Positions 10,777 to 21,104 of a stretch of 64,000 bases of DNA are shown piece after piece; within the stretch, counting starts at the first letter, position 1; each line of letters starts with the position of its first letter. The notes beneath the pieces were generated by a model, which was not told the origin of the DNA, ran no database searches, and saw nothing but the letters and a program-made list of their open reading frames with translations. The position numbers were made by a program, and so were the translations under genes. The DNA is from Eutypa lata (lineage: Eukaryota > Ascomycota > Sordariomycetes > Xylariales > Diatrypaceae): NCBI GenBank assembly GCA_022661535.1, contig JAKULF010000006.1:3157001-3221000 (forward strand), read 5' to 3'.

Positions 10777-12147
10777 TTAGAGCTCGTCATCTAATTCATT
10801 ACTCTTGTCTTCCTCACTTTCTTGTTCATTGTCCTCTTTTTCGCTCTCATCGCTTTCTTTGGCTTGTGATGCTTCATCTTCGCTTTCCTCATACGGCGGA
10901 GTTCTTCCTTTCGCCGCTGTGGATGCAGCTTTTCGGTCTTGTTCGATCACATAATCCAAGGCCCTTCTAATGTCATGAAGTCGTGTTTCTTGACCCCATC
11001 TCAAAATATTATCTACACACCTCCACAAGCCTATGTAATCATCGGGAACTTCCAATGTAAACCGCTTCAACCTTTTCATATAATAGGTTGATCCCTTTAC
11101 CGACCATGTTACATAGAGAGCTGCCGAAGTTGGATTTATCTCGATGCTGAAAGCGGCATCATTAACCGGTTGGATATTGGTGTACTCTCTCAACGATTCG
11201 TTAAGATTGTTAATAACCTTGACACAAGCTGCAGAGTCTCCTAGACACTGGTTAACAGAAATAAAGTCTGCCCCGCTTGTAGTCCCCCATCCTTTGAACT
11301 CAACCACCAAGAATGGGAAAGTGAGCTTCTGACTTGCATTCACAATGCCACGGTTGGGCTTGATTCCGCCGGCAACAATATCCTGAGGTTCTGAAAAGAG
11401 GTTGGGGTGGTTTAACGAATAACCATAGGCAAAGTCAGGCTTCGGGGTTGATATACGTGGAGCTGAAGGTAAACCCGAGTTTGGAATAGTGTCTTGGGCG
11501 AAAACAGCGTTTTCCGCAAAACACAGTAGCTCGAAGCCCCTTGCGTTCAACTTGAAATAATGAGGGAAAATATATTCAGTGAAGAATACCCTCACTTTGC
11601 ATTCAGCCCCTGAGATGCATTCTATTTCGTCCCGTGTCTGACTAAAACGTCGAATTTGCTCCCCTTTGGGCTCCGAGAGGACAGAGTGTCGGATACTTTT
11701 CCACAATTCCTCAATCCTTCCTGGTAAGAAGCTGCTTGTAGGTTTGAGGAATATACCGTTTTTCTTTAGATGCAATTCCATGTACTCAGGCCGTCTACAT
11801 AGACTAGTATGAGAAGATGCTATCTCCGTCGTGCCTAATGTTTTAGTCGGTGGTCTAGAGGATCCAGGCAGTGTATTTATGAAAGTTTCAGGTGGAGTTG
11901 ATACTCTGTAAAATTCTGGAGTCTTCTCCCGGATGCTTCGGTAGCCTCTTCTAGGTCTGTTTAATTGCTCTTGGCTTGGAGCTACGTTATCTGGAGAAAT
12001 ATGACGCTTAGATGGTAGCTGGTCCAGCCAGTGGTTTATAGTAGCTAAAAGAGTTTCTGAACAAAATGGCCGCAACACAATGTCTAAGTTGATGGGTTCC
12101 AGGCTGGATTTTGATGGCTGTTTATTGCCATTCTCTCTTTTTCTCAT
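10777..12147 (-). CDS. Fungal protein with a PD-(D/E)XK nuclease-like core (DUF7924-like)
   Basis: Single exon, 456 residues, ATG at 12147. The N-terminal 130 residues are basic and Ser/Pro-rich. The middle contains STPKPDFAYGYSLN near residue 239 and, about 45 residues on, FPFLVVEFKGWG. A buried beta strand ending in D, then a hydrophobic strand ending in E-x-K, is the signature of the PD-(D/E)XK fold. Fungal DUF7924 proteins show the same PDFAYG...VEFK pattern. The C-terminal 55 residues are almost entirely acidic and polar (ESEDEASQAKESDESEKED). The substrate and whether it cleaves DNA are unknown. Family assignment comes from memory of the motif and not from a search. It lies alone in AT-rich DNA, which suits the patchy distribution of such genes. 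Confidence 0.6.
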   Translation of the reverse strand: MRKRENGNKQPSKSSLEPINLDIVLRPFCSETLLATINHWLDQLPSKRHISPDNVAPSQEQLNRPRRGYRSIREKTPEFYRVSTPPETFINTLPGSSRPPTKTLGTTEIASSHTSLCRRPEYMELHLKKNGIFLKPTSSFLPGRIEELWKSIRHSVLSEPKGEQIRRFSQTRDEIECISGAECKVRVFFTEYIFPHYFKLNARGFELLCFAENAVFAQDTIPNSGLPSAPRISTPKPDFAYGYSLNHPNLFSEPQDIVAGGIKPNRGIVNASQKLTFPFLVVEFKGWGTTSGADFISVNQCLGDSAACVKVINNLNESLREYTNIQPVNDAAFSIEINPTSAALYVTWSVKGSTYYMKRLKRFTLEVPDDYIGLWRCVDNILRWGQETRLHDIRRALDYVIEQDRKAASTAAKGRTPPYEESEDEASQAKESDESEKEDNEQESEEDKSNELDDEL

Positions 12148-12594
12148 CTTGTTTCCGGATATTTAAAAGATTGATCGAGGACCTGTGCTTCGAGCACGAG
12201 AAGAAAGCGAAGTAGCTAAGTGAAATCTTTTTATTATCAAGTTTTAAAAGTGTAATGTAAAAGCTAAACATAGTAAAGAGCTAGGAATTTTTATTCAACT
12301 CGAAGCGAGGCACAAAGAAAAGTCAAGTTTCCTCCACGTCCCAGCTAAAAGAAAAGGAATAATTCGGTCTCTGAAACCTTTTCTTTGTATATATTTACGA
12401 GAGGACTTGGTCTTTTTTTGTTTTTTGAAAAGCCATGGTGCTCTCTAGGTTGTACAACACAAGCCAATTCAAAGTAGTCTAATCATATGAAAGCACAGCC
12501 CAAGTGTCTCCAAAAGCTCAACCCTTGACGTGTCTCAGCAGATAGTAGCAGTGAGCCCACAAGCCAGTATTTCACTTACTACTCACCGATGTGA
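12148..12594. other. Intergenic spacer
   Basis: Between the 5' end of the PD-(D/E)XK-like gene and the 3' end of the Zn2Cys6 gene. AT-rich with a pyrimidine-rich patch near 12400. Nothing else is supported. Confidence 0.6.
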
Positions 12595-14963
12595 TCAATG
12601 AACTCCCCATTCATCCAACAGCTGTCGAACACGATACCCAGTTGCAACACCTGATTCCGTCTCAATAGCGTTCAGCAATTCCACCAGAGTCTTCCTCTCC
12701 TGCCGATCCACCAGGCACCGTCCAGCCACATACAGCGGCTGCAGCAGGCGCAATCGGACACCTCCGTCGCTCGTTCCGAGGGCGATAGCGAAGATCTGCT
12801 TCGCGCTACCCCGGAGCTCGTCCTGTAGTTCGCGGTAGGCTCGCAGGAGGTCGAGGTGTCCCTGCCCTTGCCCTAGCGCTAGAGAGGAGCTCGGACGCTG
12901 GATCAGTAGGAGCATGCGTGCCATGTGGTAGTACGCAATACCGATCGCGCAGAGGTGGTCAGAAAACCACGCTTCGGTGGAGAAGAGATCGTGTGTTCGG
13001 GAGGGATTGCTGGTGTCCTCAGCTGCAAGGGGCAAGATGCAATCGGGCTGGAAAGTCGGAGGTAGAGCGTTGTACCAGGCATCAAGTTCCGAACTCACAT
13101 CTCGCCACTGTGTGCTTTGTTCCTCTGCTGGCCTTACTGAAGATACTGCTACTATATCATCGCTATCAATGGCGTAAAGGTTGACAACCTTGCAGAGAAG
13201 TCTGAGCAGTCCGTAGGCCATCACTTCTTCTGTACGAAGTGGATCGGTAGATGGGTCGGGGGTGAGTCCATGTCCGGTAGGACGTCCTCCTTCATCGAGA
13301 GGGAGTCCAGCCGCTCGCCACAGAGCCAGATTTTCTGTATTTACCCGTGTACGCCTACGGGAGACAACTGATCGAAAGAAAGGGAGAGTCAGTCATGAAA
13401 ATTACCCAAAGAAAATGTCCATATGCGAGCCTGCTTGCTTACACGATTCTTCCATATCGTTGGCAACGAAGTACCAAAAGCAGGGCCTGATTGTCTCAAT
13501 GCCTTGAGGTACAACATGGGATGCCGCAGAGCCCGAGCGACGATGGGACGACACAGAGGCAGCCTCGGGGTGGTTTAGGCGCAGAAGCTTGACAAAGCCG
13601 TTCATATGTCCTGCCCACGCCGACAAAGTCGCGCTGAGGTGCTCGTACTGAGTGAGGATGCACGCGGCCACAAGTCTCGGATCTGAAGCGCGCTCGCTGC
13701 CGGCGCCTGAACCGGTGGAAAACTGGGGGCTTGCGGCGGCCCAGTAGATTTGTGACGGAGATGGAAAGGAGGAGCCCTCATCTTGGACGTCGTCTCCATC
13801 CATGATTCTGGCGGCCAGCATCTGTATAGCTCGCTCGTAATATTTTGCACCGTACCACAGAAAATCCAGACCGCCAGCTAGGAGTTTTCTTGCCAAGCAT
13901 TTCTGACCAAACGTGACTTCTGCGTCAGGTAAAGGGTTCGATCGCTGACCCATTTGCTTAGCCGCAGCAGCACAGGCGGAGTATTTTACCAAGGGGCTGA
14001 CCCTCGCAAGCTGTAGCACTCGGCTGCTAAAGTATTGGTCGCTGGTAAAGATATCCATTCTATATACACATCAGCCATAGCACTGGCGATTTACTCTCGA
14101 CAGACTCACGCTCTGCCTAAATGGACAGCAAATTGCCGGAGGAAAAAGCCCGTCTCTTCGAATTCATTTTCATACTCAGTAGGTGCGTAACACCGTGGAT
14201 CATGGGTTGGTGGAGGATCACGAGGGACACTCCCTACATGATGTTCTACCCGAATTATGAGTCTTAGGTCCACCCGTATCAAGTGCGCGAAATGGCCTAC
14301 CTTTAGGTACGTATGCTTCAGGGGTATCGTAGCCCCTAGAAAGGCGTTGGGAGTTAGGAGAAGTAGCTTCCCAGCCGCTTGCACTCTGCGCTTCCACTAG
14401 AGAATGAGAAGGTGCCACTCTTGGTCTTCTGGGAGCTTGCTCAGTTCGGCATCTAGACAATGCTGGGCGAAAGCCTTCACCCTCACCCAGGCGCGGTTGT
14501 TCTGATGCGGGATTTTCACCTCTTGACGTTACGTCGTTCAAGTAAGCAGTGGCTAGAGAAGTCAGAACACTTGGCCAAGCCCAACTGTCGGTGGGGCAAA
14601 CTTACCTGATGTTCCATTTTCGGAGCCGGTGTCGACCGGATTTTCGTGCACAGCTGAAGAAGCTATCGGCCCTGCTAGCGGTGCCGCCGAACGCGATGGC
14701 TCGGCCGCAAATGCGTGGACGAACCTGCTGTCATTAATCGAGCAAGCTCTGTGGTTTCGCTCGCATTGGCCGCACACCGGCTGGACCTCATCACACTTGA
14801 CTTTCCTTTTACGGCATTCGAAACTACGTCATTGGATCCCCACATTGTAAGCAGGTGATAGATAATGAGAAATGGATGATATGGAGAACGGGACAAGAAG
14901 CAGATTGTATTATGGAGAAACGTACCAACCCTTGCGTGACCTTGTCGTTGCCCGTCGCTTCAT
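12595..14963 (-). CDS. Zn2Cys6 transcription factor, six exons
   Basis: Exons on the minus strand are 14963-14926, 14823-14606, 14519-14301, 14233-14110, 14059-13406 and 13354-12595; they close in frame to 670 residues. The first intron splits the first zinc Cys codon. Splicing gives CFECRKRKVKC then VCGQCERNHRAC near residues 13-39, a complete C6 binuclear cluster preceded by a basic RRATTRSRKG. A Pro/Ser-rich linker follows. From about residue 190 a helical Fungal_trans_2-like region runs to the end; it includes MDIFTSDQYFSSRVLQLARVS, ENLALWRAAGLPLDE and the last helix LLDEWGVH. It is a nuclear DNA-binding regulator. Its closest neighbour upstream is the SDR gene, about 640 bases away and divergent, so regulation of the polyol genes is a reasonable inference. 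The last acceptor (CCCGTAG) was chosen because it keeps the frame. Confidence 0.82.
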
Positions 14964-15604
14964 TTCATGTCATTGCGCCTGTTTCTCCAGAAGTGGCAGA
15001 TAAGACGAGTGGGAAAGACATGTGGGCCTGGCTTCTGAAATGATAACTATGTGCTGGAACCATGTTAAGAGTGATATGAAGTCAAGCTGGACGGTAGTAA
15101 GTAGGTAGTGTAGAGGGTTGGTCGCTAAATATCTCGTTTGCGGTTCAATTGCCATAGTGCCGTCGTGTAAGGTCTCGTGTCGCTTTGTGAATCAAGAATT
15201 AGTACATCTACATAGTTAACGCTTAAATTTCCGCTTCGGGCAATGGTATAGTCTAGTCTCCTCCCCCCCCTAAACTCCATGATCCACCTCAACTGGAGAT
15301 CTTAACCCGCTTTCAAGGATTCCCCACCCCCACTATAGCATGGTAGTAGTGATTCCATTCTACGAGGCTTCAGCCCACGTGAGGGGTTATTACACCCGAT
15401 GTTCGGCGTATAGTGTCCCAGGCTAAGATGTCGAGCAGTAGGAAGTATAATGAAAGCTGGAAACCAACTAGTGAGAAGACGAAATAAGTATCCCGTGGCG
15501 TAGAGGATTCTCGCTTCCAATTGAAAAGATGGATCCTTTAAGTCCTTGACAACTACCTACACTCTACACACCAGCGTCAAACCACCAAACGTGAAACGCC
15601 CACC
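14964..15604. promoter_or_regulatory. Divergent intergenic region between the Zn2Cys6 factor and the SDR
   Basis: About 640 bases separate the two start codons. It has a C-tract near 15263-15270 and a pyrimidine/ACAC-rich leader just before the SDR start. No specific binding site is claimed. Confidence 0.5.
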
Positions 15605-16545
15605 ATGCCTCTATACAAGCCCTCAGATGTCAACACACCTGTACTATCGCAATTTTCCCTCACGGGGAAGATTACCGCAGTGACAGGCGGCGCGCGAGGC
15701 ATCGGCGTGGAGATTGTACGGGGCCTGGCCGAAGCAGGTGCCGACGTAGCCTTGATATACACAGCGAGCAAAGACGCCCACGAAACCGCGGCCAAGATCG
15801 CAGCGGCCACGGGAGTGCGCGTGCAGGCGTTCCAGTGCGACGTCGCGAACCGGCAAAACACGGCGGATGTGATCAACCAGATCGCCAGCGAGTTCGGCAA
15901 CGGTCGTCTGGACGTGGTCGTGGCCAACGCCGGCGTCTGCGCCAACATTCCCAGCTTGGAGTACACCGAGGAGACGTGGCAGAAGAACAACTCGGTGAAC
16001 CTGGACGGGGTGATGTGGACGGCGCAGGCGGCGGGCAAGATCTTCCAGAAGCAGGGCAAGGGGAACCTGATCATCACGAGTTCGGTCAGCGCCACGCTCG
16101 TCAATGTCCCGCAGACGCAGGCAGCATACAATGCGTCGAAGGCGGCGGCGGTACACTTGGGCAAGAGTCTCGCGGTCGAATGGGCCGGCTTCGCCAGGGT
16201 CAATTGCATATCGCCGGGTTTCATCATGACGGAGAGTAAGTAGTACCGCAGCTTGTGCTCGTACCAGTTCATTCCCACGAAGATATGGTTGTGCTGAAAT
16301 CTACACTAGTGCTTTCGATGCAACCACCGGAGTTCACAAAGCAGTGGCTAAGTATGATTCCCGGCCGTCGTATTGCCGATGCGGCCGAGCTTAAAAGTGT
16401 AAGTAAAGTATAATCCTATGTTGTATCTCGATGAAAGGAGTAGCTAACGCCCGGCTTTTAGGCCTACGTCTTTCTAGCTAGCGATGCTTGCTGTTATATG
16501 ACTGGTGCTGATATCATTATCGATGGCGGTTATACACTTCTGTGA
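15605..16545 (+). CDS. Short-chain dehydrogenase/reductase of the L-xylulose reductase / mannitol dehydrogenase type
   Basis: Exons 15605-16235, 16310-16398 and 16462-16545 join to 267 residues. The nucleotide-binding motif TGGARGIG is near residue 28. NAGV is near residue 116, the catalytic Ser is in IITSSVSATLVN, and YNASK gives the Tyr and Lys of the active site. The C-terminus reads GADIIIDGGYTLL, as in classical SDRs. Sequence style (FSLTGKITAVTGGARGIG, IPGRRIADAAELKSAYVFLASD) matches fungal NADPH sorbose/L-xylulose reductases and mannitol 2-dehydrogenases, which interconvert a ketose and its polyol. With XDH and LAD genes nearby it could supply the L-xylulose to xylitol step; mannitol/fructose is the main alternative. 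Confidence 0.85.
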
Positions 16546-17040
16546 TGGGGATTGGCTTTCATATCTACTTACTTAGATTAACATGTTAATGTAGCACCGG
16601 CCGTACAGGTGGCAGATCTCACCTTAGAACTCAGGTGACGATCCAGGGGTTGGGTGATATACTAGCGGCCGTAAGGAGATGAATAAGTCGGATTAAACCC
16701 CACCACGTAACACTGTCCTAAACTGTAACCGCTTTGTAGTTATCAATATATACTACCCCTGAGGGAAATCAATAGCATACCGAGCTATTGTAGTATCTTA
16801 TTGTAAATATCATAAGTATCAGCAAAGTGCTGCAGCTCTGACGGTCCGGTTACAATTGGTAGGTGGGGCATATAATCTCGTTGAATATGCCTAACTTACA
16901 ACAGCAATGTTAGTTTTTTTTATTTTAAAAAAACAATTTCATCTGCAAGTATATCGAAATATCACTCCTCCTGTTAGTTATCATCTTACCAAAGCCAAAA
17001 CCGTGGACTGTGATAGAATCTAGACCCACCTAGCAATACA
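16546..17040. other. Intergenic spacer
   Basis: 3' flank of the SDR and promoter side of the RNase III-like gene. It contains a T8/A7 tract around 16915-16935. Nothing else is supported. Confidence 0.6.
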
Positions 17041-17652
17041 ATGCTCCTACGCAAGCGCTTCAGCTCCATAACGGACGCCGTAAAATATTGTTAGCTCAAA
17101 CTTATCACCAAGCCGCCTGAAGATGAGATACGACTGACACCCCTTGCAGCCGCTAAGCTTAAGGTCGCCCAGAGAGCTATCGGCTACCGATTCAAGAAGC
17201 CCGAATTACTATGGGAAGCTCTACAGGCCGCCGGCGCGGGCGTCACCCTGCCTGACGGAAACAAGCAGTTGGCCCTGATCGGCGATAAGCTCCTGGGGTT
17301 CCGGCTCGCGATGCTCGGCCGCGAGCGGGGCGAGCGGACTGGTGAGCAAACAACCTCCCCCCTCTCCCTTATATAACCGACCCTCTTAACTTTGATGTTT
17401 ACTAAAACGCTTGAACCCACCGCATTAGAACAGATAACAGGTCGCATCGCCATACTGGCTGGCAACCAGCGCCTGCACGACATTTGCGACGCGTCCGGGC
17501 TGACGCAGTGTATCCAAAGTAACCCGTCGCAGAAGGACCAGCTAGGGGTGAAGACCAAAACGGCGGCCGTCGAAGCCGTAATCGCTGCCGCGCATTACGA
17601 CGGCGGCTTGGATGCTGCCGAAACTGTCATCCGCACTCTTAAAATCATTTGA
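17041..17652 (+). CDS. Small RNase III-domain-like protein, catalytic residues partly lost
   Basis: Model: exons 17041-17079, 17158-17341 and 17429-17652, 148 residues. The product contains AIGYRFKKPELLWEALQAAG, then DGNKQLALIGDKLL where active RNase III enzymes have NERLEFLGDAVL, then a C-terminal helix pair with VEAVIAAAHYDGGLDAAE matching the family's VEALIGAIYLDGG. Thus the Gly-Asp of the signature and the late Glu are kept, while the two early Glu positions read Lys and Ala. It lacks a double-stranded RNA-binding domain. Small solitary RNase III-like proteins of this kind occur in fungi; their role is unknown. The first exon is short and its acceptor (CGCTAAG) is the weakest point. A non-catalytic RNA-binding role, or decay, are both possible. 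Confidence 0.65.
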
Positions 17653-17979
17653 TTCACCATTTGATTCACACCATCCCATTTTAGTGCAACCACCAAAAAC
17701 GTGTCACTGTTCTGCTACAAGCTGTTACAAGCATTTCTACATGCTAGGAGGGATTCATCCATTCCGCAAAAGGGGAAAGTGCGGGATCGGCGAGACTACC
17801 ACAAAACAACGGATTATTCGTTGGGACACGCCATATGTAGTTAGCCGGAGAGGTTGTAAGAATTGGAAATAGATTATATCCCACCCGCTGTAAAGTCAGA
17901 CATATTCAACGCAGAAGAGACGACGTGCACGCCATGAATGCGACAGCGTCAGAATCTCCTCGGCTACATAGATTCTCCG

Positions 17980-18365
17980 TACTGGCCATCGTTTCATTCG
18001 CTACTCGAATTATAGGGCATCGAAGTTTGATATTTGAACTCCTGGCCAATCAGCTTCTTGCTCAGCCCCTGCAGCTTCTTCACAGATTCAGAACTGCTCG
18101 TGTACGTGTACTCTGCGATCCTTTCCGCGATCTGGTTCTTGATCAGGAGAGAGGGCGACTAAGAAGCGACGTTGGGATGCAGTGCCTTAGAACAGCCCAG
18201 AGGGGCGACTCAGAGGTACAGCTGCCCATCCTCGGGGGATCTGATGTAGTTGTCTTCGTTCCCGAAGCCTAGGTGCATCACCTGCTCTACACCCTTGTCC
18301 TCAAGCCCGTTGATGATGGCACCGATCTCCACCGGGGATTTTACGACCCCCCATCGCAGTCTCCC
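17980..18365 (-). pseudogene. Unrecognised coding relic with two in-frame stops
   Basis: One minus-strand frame reads as protein-like sequence for over 120 codons: WGVVKSPVEIGAIING, LEDKGVEQVMHLGFGNE, DNYIRSPEDGQLYL, a TGA, a short segment, a TAG, then LLIKNQIAERIAEYTYTS and VKKLQGLSKKLIGQEFKYQ. The composition and amphipathic pattern look like a former gene. The family was not recognised. No start codon or intron structure can be defined, so it is offered as a degraded fragment only. It lies beside the DUF6536 pseudogene, in the same decayed zone. Confidence 0.35.
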
Positions 18366-18556
18366 TTAAGCCAGGCTACTCAAGGTCTGTAGAGGGGCTT
18401 CTGTATCATCTACGACATCATGAGACGTTCGTGGCTCTGGTAGATATTGAGATGTGTTATCTGCGTTTGTCAGGATTATCTACTCGCTTCTATGCGTAGT
18501 CGGATGTTGGTAAACCATAAATATAAGTCGGAAGGGAGGGGATGGAGTGGAGATGC

Positions 18557-20150
18557 CTAATGACTAGGCTGAGGGTAATTAGACATACAGTTGGGGCTTA
18601 GATTCCCGCTCGCGTGGCACTCTGCGGACAAGACGAGCAAATTCGAGCCTCCGGATACCATGGCCCCCGGCAGCTTGCGGAGACTGAGAGCGACAGGCAA
18701 AGCGGCTACAGCTAAGGTCACCATAAATAATATGAAGACAGCGGTGGCGGAGAAGCCTATAGCAATCGCGGAGTCTTCGGCCACTCTGAAATAACTAGCG
18801 AGGGTGGAGAGATCGCGGGTGTCATCAGGTCGCCAATAGCCTGCATTTGGGTCAATAACTAAACGATATATATGAAAATGACTAGGCCTTGCATCTCACC
18901 GTCTTCTACTATAGTCAAAAACAACGCGTTAGATAAGACCCAGTGCATAAAGGTGCTAACGACCAGTAGCGGAACGCTATGCTTGTACGGCAGCTGAAGC
19001 CGGTAAGGGGAGATCTGTTCGCCTGTCGGGCATGATACCCTCAGAGGCTGGGATTTCGAGGCGAATGAATTCTACTCATGCTCTACCTGGAGTCGAGTGA
19101 TTAATGCGTTTAGTGAGAAGCAATTGGTCGATAGGAATAGCTGAGGTGTGTTGACAATCAAGAGTGCGGAGAAGTAGGAGAGATCGGAGCCGAAGACCAC
19201 TACACGGCCCTCGTCCAATTTGCCAAACGGCCCTGATCTGTGAAACATCAATACTTATCTCCTTGGAACTGTATTCAAGTATACAATAATTTTACTTAAC
19301 ACTCACAAGCTATTCTCAATCCCGATGATTGAGAGAGCCAAGCACATGCACATAAACCCGATAGACAACAGTATGAGGCTGTAGGTGCGGGACCAGACAC
19401 TTCGGGGGATAATAGACATCAACCTGCGGCTTTGGCTCTGCCACTGGCGAGGGTGGATTTCGAGCGTCAAGGGAGTATTGTCTTCCGACAGGTCCAATAC
19501 CACGCGAGGACTATATTCAAGCCGTAGGCTGTCCAAGTACCCGAAGGTACCCAGCCCGACCGTTCGCGGGTCCGGTTCCGAGATAAAGGACTCTATCGCA
19601 TCCCCGGGGGTGACTAACGATGTATGGGCTAACAGTAACACTAGTATGGTGCATTGAAGGACTTTCACAAAAATGCAGGCGGAGACTGCCAATGGTAGCG
19701 CATTTGACAGCCCGATGTTGCATCGAACTGAAGCCTCCTTGACGCGGCAGGAGCGGACGTTGAACGCGTCAAACTTATGATTGTAGCCCATGGCAACCTC
19801 TTCCATATTCAGATCCTCTGACTGGTGAAACACCAGCCTCCAGTTCGATTCGCTTGGCAGCGGCGCTTCAGGGCTCATCGTTTTCGAAATATCCAAACCA
19901 AGGACGCCGGCCCATCCGTTGTGGCAATCCGAGTTCACCTGGTTAGACGCTAATTGGGCTCGGCTAACACCGCACGATGTCGAGTACCACAATGAGTTGG
20001 TCTCATTCTTGGGGACACGCTTATCCCAAACGTCGGAGAAGTTGGTATACGGTTGGAAATCGAAGACTTCTGATCTGGTCCATCCTGCGGGGTCTTTTGC
20101 TCCTGTGTCTACCACGACGACCACATCGCGGTATGTATTCCTTGACGTGC
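18557..20150 (-). pseudogene. DUF6536 membrane protein gene, 5'-truncated and interrupted
   Basis: Three minus-strand exons can be read: about 20150-19307, 19237-18900 and 18840-18557. They carry hallmarks of fungal DUF6536 proteins: a region of RDVVVVVD-type strands, a long lumenal part with paired Cys, then hydrophobic helices, EGRVVVFGSDLSYFSALLIV, PYRLQLPYKHSVPLLVVS and the end segment SLRKLPGAMVSGGSNLLVLSAECH. Two defects are visible. The N-terminal transmembrane part expected before the first exon is absent, and the frame stops in an A10/G9 junction region. The middle exon has an in-frame TAG at 19072-19074 where relatives have Trp (GAG-TAG for Glu-Trp). That TGG to TAG change is a CpA to TpA transition on the other strand, the type favoured by RIP. 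Confidence 0.75.
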
Positions 20151-21104
20151 ACGATCAAAAAAAAAGGGGGGGGGCTAGACCTCACCGCTGACGATTACCA
20201 GTGTTTCCTCCTCATGTTGTGGGGCTTGAACGTAGTGATTGGTTCAGGACTCCGATACAACCCCGAGGTACACTTTCGGATGGAGGTTGTCGTGGAATTC
20301 TTAACTGCGATCGTCTCTACGTTTTTCATGGTCACTGGGCTGCGCTTGTTTATCGATACACTTCGTTACGACGAACTTAGGGAAATGTATATGTATTATT
20401 TCTATTCGTGGACCCCTATTATGTAAGCAGGTTTGGATGAGACAACCAGCAGCGAGGCACCAAGAAGCACCAACACTGACCGAGATCAGACCCATCAGCA
20501 TCATCAGCACCGCCATAGCCTACCATGAGATCCGCAATTGGAAGCGTAAACGAAGTCAGCGTACCGCAGCAAAGCCGCTACTCGCTTTCAACGTGGTGGG
20601 AGACCCAGATGCCGTAGTAGTTCCAGAACGACACGGGTTGCCGCGTGCCGTTAGCAGACTCTCAATAGACTCGCTGTTACATCCCTGAGAGCGATAACGT
20701 CGTCGGCGGTGTGGTTCGGGGGTTGTAGCACAAAGAGTATCCTAGGTGCATAAGAAATCAAATTTGCTTTACGGTACGATATACGGAAACCATCTTTCAT
20801 AAGGTATTTAACGTGCTAGGCCTTCTTTAGCTCGAAGCTATTTAGGTAAGTTTTATATTCTTCAAATGTCGAGTAACATAAACATGAAACACAACAAGTC
20901 CAATTATGTTTAAAGACAAAAAAGCAAAAGCTTAAATGGAATATGCTAACTTGCAATTGCCAAGGGAAGGACCATCTTGCCATACATATTTAGCAGTTAC
21001 TGCACTCTACGTTAATTCAAAACATCCGCTCTTCGCTTATAGCTAAACACCTCCGTAGCGTATCGTGTGCACATATGTGGTTCATAAATGCTACCGGTAG
21101 CGTA
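20151..21104. other. Degenerate intergenic stretch
   Basis: Contains the A/G homopolymer junction at 20157-20174 that ends the readable part of the DUF6536 relic. It also contains a plus-strand hydrophobic frame at about 20190-20426 that has no start signal or recognisable family. From about 20700 on it is the 3' flank of the sugar transporter gene. Confidence 0.5.

Noticed and set aside
20190..20426. Hydrophobic plus-strand frame that resembles membrane helices
   Set aside because: It runs out of the antisense of the DUF6536 relic, has no start signal and matches no family I know.
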